Below are positions 17,935-27,574 of a stretch of 64,000 bases of DNA, piece by piece (the stretch's first letter is position 1; each line of letters starts with the position of its first letter). The translations under genes and the position numbers were made by a program. The stretch is taken from the NCBI GenBank assembly GCA_963738835.1, contig CAVTYH010000002.1:620001-684000 (forward strand), read 5' to 3'. The stretch is from CAVTYH01 sp963738835 (GTDB lineage Bacteria > Planctomycetota > Planctomycetia > Pirellulales > JADZDJ01). The notes under the pieces are model-generated. The model was not told the DNA's origin and ran no database searches. It saw nothing but the letters and a program-made list of their open reading frames with translations.

Positions 17935-19352
17935 CTAGCTCACCCATTCGGCAGCGCGACGAACCGACGTCTGCGGCCGAATTATTTTTTTGGAAATCAA
18001 CGTCGGCCAATACGCGTAAACTGGTCGAACTTGCGGTCGGCCAGAGGCATAACCAGCCAAGCCCGGCGGGCCGCTGGTGATAAGCGGCGCGAATTCTTTC
18101 GTGAACCGTTCGACGGCTTCACGGCGAGGATCGCGGGCGGAAACGCGGAGGACGACTTCACGACAAATGGGGATTGGGGAATGAGGATTGGGGAATGATT
18201 CGTCTGACTCCCACCCCCCGACTCCTGCCCCCTGTCGCGGCACGCTCTCGCCGGCGCCGAGACACTCGATAAGCGATGCCTCTAATTTGAAACCAGCCCG
18301 CTCGACCCGTTTCAGAATCATTTCGCCACACGCCTGGGCTTTTTCCACACAGTCCGAACCAAGAACAACCAACTGACCGCTGGCCATGTAACCGTCGTGA
18401 TAGGCCAGCGATACTTTGTAATTCTTGGGAGCGGGCCGTCCTGTTGCCCCCTGAACCAGCATACGATTTGGACCGGCTTCCTTGACTTCGACCGTGGTGA
18501 AATCGACATCGACGTCCGGCGTGAGATAGTGCGCCGGATCACCGATTTCGTAGCCCAATTGTTCAATTACGGTGCCGCGATTGACCACGCCGCCGGTGCC
18601 GTCGGGTTTGGTGATGACACAGGAACCGTCGTCGCTGATTTCGGCAATTGGATAACCGATCTCGGCAAGATTCAGATTCTGCCAATGTCGATATAGTCCG
18701 CCGGTCACTTGTGCGCCACATTCGATCAAGTGCCCTGCGACGCTGACGCCGGCCAAATAATTCCAATCGTCCCAGCGGCGCTTCGATTCGTGCATCGCCG
18801 GGCCAACGGTGAGCGAAGCATCGGCAACTCGCCCGGTGACGACAATTCTGCGCTCCAGCGGCCAGTGCCTCGGCAATTGGCTGCGCGCCAAGATAAGCGT
18901 TGGCACTGACGACCGGTTGTTTCAATTCCGAAAGCGGCTGCCGTGTATCCAGATTTTCAAATCGGCAGCCGCCGGACTGCAACTGCGATAATCGTGGCAA
19001 GAGATCGTCGCCGGCCACCACGCCGATCGTTGTTTCGGCTAATCCTGCGTCGCTCAGAATGCGTCCTGCGGCTGCCGCGCACGCTTCAGGATTCACCCCG
19101 CCGGCGTTGGTCACAATCTTGAGCTGCGGCTGGGCCTTCAGCGCTGGCACAAGGCCTTTGAGAACATCAAGGAAATCTCCAGCGAACCCAGCGGCGGAAT
19201 CCTTCTCGCGCTGTCGGGCCAAAATCGACATCGTCAATTCGGCCAGATACTCCAGCGTCAGATAATCAACCCACGCGCGCTCCGACCGACAGCCGCGGCG
19301 CATCTAAATTATCGCCGAGAAAACCCGCGCAGTTGGCAATTTTGATGGTCAT
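17935..19352 (-). CDS. atuA: AtuA/DUF1446 acyclic terpene utilisation protein (two frame breaks)
   Basis: Family required for citronellol/geraniol catabolism in Pseudomonas; the exact reaction is unknown. The start is MTIKIANCAGFLGDNLDAP at 19352. One extra G near 19290 breaks the frame before VDYLTLEYLAELTMSIL; KIVTNAGGVNPEACA and VVAGDDLLPRL follow. A second break near 18868 (an extra A) leads to IVVTGRVADASLTVGPAM and YLAGVSVAGHLIECGAQ. The last part has EIGYPIAEISDDG and DCVEKAQACGEMIL. Around 18190-18230 a translated Pro/Ser-rich stretch (SFPNPHSPIPICREV) looks like an inserted repeat. Same operon as the carboxyltransferase. Confidence 0.85.
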
Positions 19353-19383
19353 TAAGGAACTGACAATTCGCCTCATTGAATCA

Positions 19384-21006
19384 TCACACCTGAAACACAC
19401 CCAAGCGAAACGGCTCCTCATCCGCATGGCGTGTGGCCACTTCCAAAGCGGCGATTAATGTCTCGCGCGTCGTCGCCGGATCGAGAATCGCATCGACCCA
19501 GCCGCGCGCAGCAGCATAGCGGACATCGGTTTGGCGCTGATAATCGGAGGTCACCTTGTCGCGCAATTTTTCCAATTCCGCGGCGTCGATTTTGTCTCCC
19601 TGCCGCTGCAAACTTTTCACGGCCACGTCCAACAGCGTGTCGGCTGCTTGATCGGCGCCCATCACGGCCACGTGAGCCGTCGGCCAGGCGAAGATAAATC
19701 GCGGATCGAACGCTTTGCCGCACAGTGCATAGTTGCCGGCGCCGTAGGAGCCGCCGGTGATGACGCGTGATTTTTGGAACGCGGCTGTTGCTGATCGCGC
19801 TCACGAGCTTTGCGCCGGCCTTGATGATGCCGGAACGCTCGGCATCGCGGCCGACCATGAAGCCGTTCACGTCTTGCAAAAATAAAATCGGCAGCCAGTC
19901 TTGATTGCAGTTCATCACAAACCGCGCGGCTTTCTCGGCACTATCGACATACAGCACGCCGCCAAATTGATACGGCCCATCGGCCGGCCGCACTCGATGA
20001 CGCTGATTGGCAACAATGCCGATCGGAAATCCGCCCAGCCGCGCCGTGCCGCAGACCAGCGTTTGGCCGAACTCCGGTTTGTATTCGTCGAAAGTGTTTT
20101 CATCGACAAGGCCATTCAACACGTCGCGCACTTCGTATTCGCCGTTGAGGTTGGCAGTGAGAATTTTAAGTAGCGAATCCGAGCCTCGGAGAGACTCGGC
20201 TACTTCGCGCGAAACGGCGCCGGCGGAACCGCATCATCCGGTCGCACGGCCGCCGCTAATCTCCGCAGCCGTTCCAAGCACGCCTCATCATTCGGATCGC
20301 GATAATCAATGGTCCCGCTTACTTGCGCGTGCATCGCTGCGCCGCCCAGCTCTTCGTGCGAAACTTCCTGGCCGATCGCGCTTTTCACCAGTGCCGGCCC
20401 GGCCAGATATAATCCAGAGCCTTCGGTCATCAGCAGCTTGTCGCACAGCACGGGCAAATATCCGCCGCCGGCGACGCAATTGCCCATGATGGCGGCGATT
20501 TGCCCAGGCCCATCGCCGAGATGACCGCGTTGTTACGGAAGATGCGGCCGAAATCGTCCTCGTCGGGAAACACATCTTCTTGCAACGGCAGAAAAATACC
20601 GGCCGAATCCACCAGATACACAATCGGCAGCCGATTCTGCGCCGCAATGCGCTGGGCCCGCAAAACTTTTTTCGCCGTGGCGGGAAAGAACGCGCCGGCT
20701 TTCACCGTGGCATCGTTGGCGATCGATCATCTGCCGTCGCCCGCCGATCGTGCCGATGCCCGTCACCACACCCGCCGCCGGCGCACCGCCCCACTGGGCA
20801 TACATGCCCCATGCCGCCCACAGGCCAAGTTCCAGAAACGCCGTGCCGGGATCGATCAGCTTTTCAATCCGCTCGCGTGCCGTAAGCCGGCCTTTTTTGT
20901 GCTGCCGGTCGATCGCCGCTTGCCCGCCGCCCAGCCGAATGTCGGCTTCTTGCTCGGCAAGTTGTGCAATGACTTCGTTCAACGAGGTTGGATTAACTTT
21001 GGTCAT
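19384..21006 (-). CDS. Acyl-CoA carboxylase carboxyltransferase subunit (MCC/GCC beta-like, about four frame breaks)
   Basis: Moves CO2 from carboxybiotin to an acyl-CoA; resembles methylcrotonyl- or geranyl-CoA carboxylase beta. Pieces in order: GRLTARERIEKLIDPGTAFLE and AGVVTGIGTI; KAGAFFPATAKKVLRAQRIA with IVYLVDSAGIFLPLQ; GNCVAGGGYLPVLCDKLLM and SAIGQEVSHEELGGA; then EVRDVLNGLVDENTFDEYK with ILFLQDVNGFMVG; and AVMGADQAADTLL to the end. Breaks near 20730, 20510, 20205 and 19780. ATG 21006 precedes MTKVNPTSLNEVIAQLAEQE. No biotin carboxylase alpha subunit is in the window. A palindrome at 20168-20208 lies in the linker. Confidence 0.88.
20168..20208. repeat. Palindrome in the carboxyltransferase linker
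   Basis: AGTAGC and GCTACT ends enclose CGAG-CTCG inner arms. In the frame that joins the flanking enzyme domains it reads VAESLRGSDSLL without a stop. No second copy seen in this window. Confidence 0.5.
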
Positions 21007-21119
21007 GCGGCACTTGTGCGAGGCACTTTCTTTTTTAATGGGCAATCGCTGTGTTCTCGGGGATAATATCGCCTCTTATTGTTGCCGATGGCGCGGAGCT
21101 ATGCCACACTGATAAGATC

Positions 21120-22166
21120 ATGTCCGACCAACCTTCCCGCCCGACCGTTCTCTCCCACCCCAAACGCCGCTGGTTCCGCTACAGCTTGCGGACGTTTTTG
21201 ATTGTGATCACGGCGATTTGCCTCTTCGTCGGATTGAAACTGGTGCCAATCCTTCAACAAAAGCAGGCCATCAGCGATTTGAAGTGCAACGGCACCTATG
21301 TCACCTACCAGTACGATTACGAACTCCCTTACTACAGCGGAGAAAAGGGCACCGCACCTCCCGAGCCTTCGTGGCCGGCAAGATTGTTGGGAGTCGATTT
21401 TTGCCATGATGTGGTGAAGGTCAATCTGATTGAGAAGGGATTCAAACCCGAGGAATTCAAGCAAGCCTTATCGGCGTTGCGGTATCTTCGCCAACTCCGC
21501 TTTCTCCAAATCTATTCACCGCACACTGGTCTTGAAGATCAAGACCTCGAACCGCTGGCCGATATGAAAGAGTTGAAAGAACTTTATCTTTACGGCAATC
21601 AACTTGATGACGGAGCCGTTAAGCACTTGCGAAAATTGAGCCAGCTCAAAAAGCTAGCACTGATGTGGAATCGAATTGGCGATCAAGGGTTCGCCGATTT
21701 GCACGGGCTCAAAAAATTGGAGACACTTGATCTCACTGAAAATCAAGTAACGGACGCCGGTCTCAATCATTTAGGAAATCTGACTGAACTCAGAGAGCTC
21801 ACCCTCGCCAAAAATCAGATCAACGGAACCGGCCTCAAAAATCTGATCAAGCTAACGAACCTTAGAATGTTGATCCTTGACGACAATCCGATTGGTGACC
21901 AAGGATTGCAGGAAATCGCCAATTTGCCCGCACTGGAGTTATTTTCGGTGGCAGGAACGAATGTCACGGATGCCTGTGTCGAGTCTTTGGCAAAACTGCC
22001 AGCCGGGTGTGAAATCTGCCTCAGCGGGAGCGGAATGACGTTGGAAGGCTTCAAGAGACTTCACCAACTTCTACCGGAAGCGTCGATCGTCATCAATGGA
22101 AGAGTGTACGACAACAATCCCTCAGCGGCTTCTTCTCCCGTTTTTTTCTCGCCGGACACTAAATAA
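21120..22166 (+). CDS. Leucine-rich-repeat protein with N-terminal membrane anchor
   Basis: The N-terminus has the planctomycete-type RRWFRYSLRTFLIVITAI anchor (one helix, residues ~22-42), placing the rest outside the membrane. Residues ~135-320 hold about seven repeats of the LxxLxLxxNxITDxGLxxL kind (LKKLALMWNRIGDQGF, LETLDLTENQVTDAGL, LRELTLAKNQINGTGL). Such domains bind proteins. ATG 21120 is used since the anchor starts just after it. Divergent from the carboxyltransferase operon. Partner unknown. Confidence 0.85.
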   Translation: MSDQPSRPTVLSHPKRRWFRYSLRTFLIVITAICLFVGLKLVPILQQKQAISDLKCNGTYVTYQYDYELPYYSGEKGTAPPEPSWPARLLGVDFCHDVVKVNLIEKGFKPEEFKQALSALRYLRQLRFLQIYSPHTGLEDQDLEPLADMKELKELYLYGNQLDDGAVKHLRKLSQLKKLALMWNRIGDQGFADLHGLKKLETLDLTENQVTDAGLNHLGNLTELRELTLAKNQINGTGLKNLIKLTNLRMLILDDNPIGDQGLQEIANLPALELFSVAGTNVTDACVESLAKLPAGCEICLSGSGMTLEGFKRLHQLLPEASIVINGRVYDNNPSAASSPVFFSPDTK

Positions 22167-22249
22167 AACCCTTTATCCACCGCACGGTTGGAATAAAGCT
22201 GCAGGAAGCGGTAATAAACTTCCAGTATGAGAATGGCGATCGCCGTGTT

Positions 22250-22473
22250 AACGCCGAAGGTGTTGCATATTCTAGCCCAGGGTAAGCGGCGCTTTGTCGC
22301 GACACCCTGGGTAGGCGTTTGAATGAAGATAGAAAAACCTTGAAAGAGTTTCACCTGATTCGCGCGGGGTTGTGCAACCCTTTCAGGGTTGTTTTCGAAA
22401 TTCGAGAATCCCATCCCAGGGTTGACACAAAGCCCGTCAACCTTGGGCTTTATTATTGAACACCTTCGGCGTT
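22250..22473. mobile_element. 224-bp MITE-like element with perfect 15-bp inverted ends
   Basis: Ends are AACGCCGAAGGTGTT and its exact complement. Inside are nested hairpins (CCCAGGG...CCCTGGG; GGGTTG...CAACCC). No transposase. It fills most of the ~680 bp gap 22167-22846, in which I see no credible gene. Confidence 0.7.
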
Positions 22474-22515
22474 CAGACGGTTTGCCCGATTCGGGCGAAC
22501 AGAGCACTAATTCTT

Positions 22516-22553
22516 CTCCCTCTCCTCGGGGAGAGGGTGGGGTAGGGGTGGGC
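22516..22553 (+). repeat. REP-like palindrome, intergenic
   Basis: Copy of the 16-member family, CTCCCTCTCCTCGGGGAGAG core. Confidence 0.75.
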
Positions 22554-22791
22554 AGCGCGTTTCATCATGATTTTTTCGCTGATGGTCTGAGTTCAGCGTT
22601 TACTTGGATCGAATCACTCGAAGAATCCCGGGGAAATGCACAAACAAAGGTTTTCATAATTTCAATGAGGTGCCGCCGAATAACTTTCGGCGTTGCCAAT
22701 TGACGCCGCGAGCATACTGCCGTTTGGATTAAACGCGGGTATTATATCGGTTCTAATATCCTGTGGTTTGGATGACTGGTTTGGTCGGTCG

Positions 22792-22825
22792 CCCCCTCAC
22801 CCAGGCCCTCTCCCCGAGGAGAGGG
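22792..22825 (-). repeat. REP-like palindrome, intergenic
   Basis: Copy opposite in orientation to 22516-22553, ending 21 bp before the start of the exported glycoside-hydrolase-like gene. Confidence 0.75.
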
Positions 22826-22846
22826 AACAGAAAACTGGAGAAAGCC

Positions 22847-25825
22847 ATGGACGACAAGCGAATTTCTCGACGAACATTTTTGGCGGGGTCCGGTGCCGCG
22901 GCCGGATTGGCGGCGACAGGGCTGAGCACATCTTCGGCGCTGTGCAAACGCAGGGACAGAAAAGCTTGCGGCGAGCGGCAATCGATGGAAAAACTGTCGC
23001 CATCGTTCGCGATCCCGCCGATGCGGTTGCCAATGCCACCAGCGCGAATTGGTCGCTCGACCAGGTTCGCGATGCTTTAAGAGGCCGCAACATTGCGGTG
23101 CGGAATTGTGAGAAGATTGCTGATACCAAACCCACCGAGTTTTGCATCATCGCGGCCAGCAGCAAGTCTCCGTGGCTGCGGCAAGTGCTCGAACAGTTTT
23201 CAGAACCCTCTTCCCTTAGAAGAGGGCAGGGTGAGGGTGCTGGAAATTCGTCGGGCACGCTCACTCCAGCCCTCTCCCCAAGGGCGAGGGAGCTTTTGTT
23301 GTTGCCCGATGTGCCGGAAACTTTGGGATTAGCTTCGGCTGGCGTTGCCGATCGGTCGGCGCTCGTCGCCTGTGGCACCGATGCCCGCGGCTTGGGTTAC
23401 GCTTTGCTCGACGTGGCCGATCGCATTTTGCGCACCGATCCACCGCTAGCGGCGCTGCAAACCGTAAGGCCGACCGTGGAAACGGCGGCGAACCGAATCC
23501 GCAGCGTGGCCCGGTTGTTTGCCAGCGACATCGAAGACAAACCGTGGTTTCGCGACAAAGCGTTTTGGAAAGATTATCTGACGATGCTGGCCCGCGAGCG
23601 GTTCAATCGCTTCAACCTGACGCTGGGTCTGGGCTACGATTTCGCGCGGCAAGTTCGCGACGCCTATTTTTATTTCGCCTATCCGTTTTTTCTGGCGGTG
23701 CCGAATTATGATGTTCGCGCTGTTGGGCTTTCGGACGGAGAGCGCGATGAAAATTTAACGCTGCTAAAGTTTATCAGCGACGAAGCTGCGCGGCGCGGCG
23801 CTCGATTTTCAATTGGGCATCTGGACGCACACCTATCGCTGGACCGACAGCCCCGACGTGAATTTTACGATCGACGGGCTCAATGCCGACAATCACGCAC
23901 CGTATTGCCGCGATGCACTGACGGCGCTCTTGAAAGCTTGCCCATCGATTAGCGGCGTGACAATTCGCACGCATGGAGAAAGCGGTGTGGCCGAGGGAAA
24001 TTACGATTTCTGGAAGACGGTTTTCGAGGGTGCCGCCGGTGCAGGCCGCCAGGTGGAAATCGATCTGCACGCCAAGGGAATCGATCAGCAGATGATCGAC
24101 GGTGCGCTATCGACCGGCATGCCGGTCAACGTGTCGCCGAAGTTCTGGGCCGAGCACACGGGTTTGCCCTACCATCAGGCAGCGATTCGCGCGCTGGAAA
24201 TGCCGCCCAAGGATGGCCGCAACGCCACGGGATTGATGGCGCTGAGCAACGGTTCGCGCCGCTTCATGCGCTACAGCTACGGCGATTTATTCCGCGACGA
24301 TCGCAAGTACGGCATTCTGTTCCGCATGTGGCCGGGCACGCAGCGGCTGCTTCTATGGGGCGATCCGGCAATGGCTTCGGGTTGGGGAAGAACGGCAAGC
24401 TTCTGCGGCAGCCTCGGGATGGAAATTTGCGAGCCGCTGTCGTTCAAAGGTCGCAAGGGATCGGGCCTGGCCGGCAACCGAACGGCATATCAAAACAAAT
24501 CGCTCGCGCCCAGCGCCGATTGGCAAAAGTACGAGTACACCTATCGGCTGTGGGGCCGGATGCTTTACAACCCGGAGACCGAGCCGGAAAACTGGCAGCG
24601 GATGCTTGCCCAACGCTGGGGTGCGCCGGCTGCGGCAACGGAAAAAGCGATGTCACACGCTAGCCGCATTTTGCCGCTGGTGACCAGCGCCCACCTGCCG
24701 TCGGCGGCCAATGCGAATTACTGGCCGGAGTTGTACACGAACATGTCGATTTCAGATGCGTCCGTGCCGCACCCGTATGGCGACAGTCCCAGTCCGAGGC
24801 GGTTTGGAACTGTCAGCCCGTTGGATCCGGCGCTGTTTCTCACGGCGGATCAATGTGCGGAGGAGTTGCTCTCGGGAAAATCGAGCGGCAAGTATGGTCC
24901 GCCCGAGGTTGCGGCCTGGATTGCCGATTTGGCAGATGTGGCGACGAAAAGCTTGGCCGATGCACAGAAGCAAGCCGGCTTCGACCAAAACGTGGATTTG
25001 CGGCGCGTGGCGACCGACATCGCCATTCAAACGGGAGTGGGCCGGTTTTTTGCCGACAAATTCAAAGCCGGCGTATTGTTTGCCTTGTACCAGCAAAGCG
25101 GCAACCCGCGGGCATTGCAGGAAGCAATCAAACAATACAAATCGGCCCGCGATGCTTGGGCTGAAGTGGCCAAGCGTGCCGATGACGTTTATGTGCGTGA
25201 CATCACGTTCGGCCCGGAAAAGCATTTACGCGGCTGTTGGTCGGAACGACTGGCGGCGATCGATCAGGATGTCGATCGGCTGGCGAAACTTGCGGATGAA
25301 AGGTCGGTAGGCGCCGCAGCGAAGAGTTCTAAAGACGGCGATGTGGACCCGCGGCGCATCGAAGGGGCGATGCAATATGTTTTGGCCGCGTCACCGAGGC
25401 CAAGTATGGCGTGCGAGCATCAGCCGGCCAAATCGTTTCGCGCCGGCGAGGCACTGCCGATCAGTCTCACGATTGCCAAAGGATCGAAACCACCGGCGCC
25501 GGCGGTCGTGTTGCACTATCGTCACGTCAATCAAGTTGAAGTTGAGCGCACGGCGGAAATGAAGGCCGACGGCAACCGCTGGACTGTTGAGATTCCCGGC
25601 GAGTACACCAAGTCGCCGTTTCCGTTGCAGTATTATTTTGAGGTACGGGCTGGCGATGGCAAATCGTCGCTGCATCCTGGTTTCGATGCGACGCTGTGCA
25701 ATCAGCCGTATTTCGTGGTCGAGAATGCGGACCTGCTCGCGAGAAGATCATCGCAAGAGAACATGCGAAGAATCGGGAAGGCGCTTTTGGACTATGAGAA
25801 ACGACAAGGAGTGAAAGACAAATAG
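22847..25825 (+). CDS. Tat-exported glycoside-hydrolase-like protein (two frame breaks)
   Basis: Twin-arginine leader ISRRTFLAGSGAAAGLAATG. After a break near 22938 (SSA then VQTQGQKSLRRA) comes a domain like the N-terminus of GH67/GH20 enzymes (ALVACGTDARGLGYALLDVA). LARERFNRFNLTLGLGYDF starts a barrel-like domain; after a break near 23802 it continues with LGIWTHTYRWTD, VTIRTHGESGVAEG, PVNVSPKFWAEHTGLPY and LWGDPAMASGWGR. The C-terminus (~25380 on) is beta-sandwich-like. Two REP-like palindromes (23216-23239, 23259-23292) are translated in frame between the first two domains. I do not recognise catalytic acids with certainty; polysaccharide degradation is inferred. Confidence 0.6.
23216..23292. 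repeat. Inverted pair of REP-like palindromes inside a coding region
   Basis: 23216-23239 and 23259-23292 face each other across ~20 bp, a BIME-like arrangement identical in layout to the pair in cysW. Translated as SSLRRGQGEGAG and LTPALSPRAREL without stops. Confidence 0.8.
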
Positions 25826-25832
25826 TGCTTTG

Positions 25833-26150
25833 ATGTCAACTCATCCTACCAAACTGGCGCGATCCGGCGAAAAAAACCTGCTCATCGAATGGAGCGATGG
25901 CCAGCGGCGCGAGTATTCGTTCCGCGAATTGCGCGATGCGTGTCCGTGCGCCACGTGTCGAGAGAAGCGATCGGAACCACCGAAACCGGCGAATTTATTG
26001 CCGGTGCTCGCGCCGGCGGAATTACGGCCGCTGCAGATTACGAAGATGGACCCAGTGGGCAACTACGCCTATTCCATCGAATTCAGCGACGGGCACAACA
26101 CCGGAATTTACACGATGGATTTGCTGCGACAATTGGGAAAAACCGTGTAG
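25833..26150 (+). CDS. DUF971 / GBBH-like N-terminal domain protein
   Basis: 106 residues of the family that resembles the N-terminal domain of gamma-butyrobetaine hydroxylase; in bacteria often linked to iron-sulfur assembly. Seen: LLIEWSDGQRREYSFRELRD, the paired-Cys motif CPCATCRE, VGNYAYSIEFSDGHNTGIY. Normal length. The stop TAG is formed by the first bases of the palindromic repeat at 26145. Starts 8 bp after the preceding gene, so probably co-transcribed with it. Confidence 0.88.
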   Translation: MSTHPTKLARSGEKNLLIEWSDGQRREYSFRELRDACPCATCREKRSEPPKPANLLPVLAPAELRPLQITKMDPVGNYAYSIEFSDGHNTGIYTMDLLRQLGKTV

Positions 26151-26199
26151 CGGCCGGGCTTGGCCCGGCGCTCGCGCGGAGCAAGCTCCGCCGCTACAC
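26145..26199. repeat. 55-bp palindromic repeat, second copy
   Basis: GTGTAGCGGC and GCCGCTACAC ends. 53 of 55 bases match the reverse complement of 6076-6130. Its first six bases GTG TAG encode the last residue and stop of the DUF971 protein. Confidence 0.88.
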
Positions 26200-26207
26200 C
26201 GTTGCAC

Positions 26208-27570
26208 TCACGCGGTGCGTTCCAAGTTCTGCCCCTGGTTCAGCTTGTTGTAAAGCGTCTTCAAGCTGATGCCAAGTTCCTCGGCCGTCTTCGGTTTGTT
26301 GCCGCCGTTGCGCTCGAGCGATTGGTAGATCGCCTGCATTTCCAGATCGCGCAGCGTGATTGGCGCCGGCTAGGTTGGGCGCCAGCGCATCGATTCGCAA
26401 TCGCCGAGTTCCAAATCGATCGGGCAAATGTTCCGCGCCGATCGGCAATTCATCGCACAGAATCGAGGCGTGCTCCACGGCATTGGCCAGTTCGCGCACG
26501 TTGCCGGGCCATTCGTGCTGCTGTAGTTTTTCCATCGCCTCGGGCGTGAAGAGCTGGTCGCCGGTTCGCAGGTGCTGCCGGAAGCGTTTCAATAGATGCT
26601 GCGCGAGCTGCGGAATGTCTTCCACCCGTTCGCGCAGCGGCGAGAGCTGGATTTCGAACGTGTTCACGCGGAACATCAGGTCTTGGCGGAAATCGCCTTG
26701 CTCGACCATTTGCTCCAGCCGACGATGTGTGGCGCAGACTACGCGTACATCGACGGTGAGCGATTGATTTTCGCCCACGCGGCGAATTTCGCCGCTTTCC
26801 AGCACGCGCAGCAACTTGGCTTGCATCGGTTTGGGCAGCTCGCCAATTTCGTCGAGAAACAACGTGCCGCCATCGGCCACTTCGAACAGGCCGACGCGGT
26901 GTTCATCGGCACCGGTGAAACTGCCTTTGCGATGGCCGAACAGCTCGCTTTCGATCAGGCTTTCCGGCAGCGCGCCGCAGTTGATCGCCACAAATGGCAT
27001 GGTGGCGCGGGCGCTCTGATCGTGAACCGCCCGGGCAACCAGCTCTTTACCGGTGCCCGTTTCGCCGAGAATGAGCACGGTGGAATCGGTCGGCGCCACT
27101 TTGGCGATTAGTTTTTTCACACGTTCGATCGACGGCGAATCGCCAACCAACCGGCAGGGGCCTTCAGCCGTTTCTAATCGTCGCTGCAGCGCGCGGAATT
27201 TGTTGGTGAGCTCGCGTTTCTGAATCACGCGGTTCAAGAGGGCTTCAATTTCGACCAGCTTGCACGGCTTGGTGAGATAATCGAACGCTCCGTGCCGCAG
27301 CGCGGCAATGGCCGATTCCATCGACGATTTTCCGGTCAGCACCACCGCTTCAGTGTCGGGCGAAAGTTCTTTCGCTTTGCCGATCACCTGCACGCCGTTA
27401 AGGCCCGGCATATCGAGATCGACGATGATGCAGTCGTAGGTGTTCCGTTCCAACGCGGCTACAGCCGTGAGTCCGTCGGGACATACCGTCACTTCATGGC
27501 CCATGCGATCGAGTTCGATGCGCATGAGTTCCTGGAGCGAACGTTCGTCGTCGGCGAACAGCAGCTTCAA
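26208..27570 (-). CDS. NtrC-family response regulator (one frame break)
   Basis: Sigma54-dependent activator. Receiver domain residues 1-120 with acidic pair ADDE and phosphoacceptor Asp51 (CIIVDLDMPG). AAA+ domain residues ~145-375: Walker A GETGTGKE, sigma54-contact GSFTGA (for GAFTGA), Walker B GGTLFLDEIGEL, and WPGNVREL. After a break near 26370 the Fis-type helix-turn-helix is in the next frame (LRDLEMQAIYQSLERNGGNK, TAEELGISLKTLYNKL), ending at TGA 26208. The gene follows the histidine kinase by 4 bp, so the two form a classic pair. Confidence 0.92.
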
Positions 27571-27574
27571 TCGT

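Noticed and set aside
22061..22507. A 148-codon minus-strand frame in the LRR to glycoside-hydrolase gap
   Set aside because: Made of the 224-bp repeat and the end of the LRR gene; no start signal or domain.
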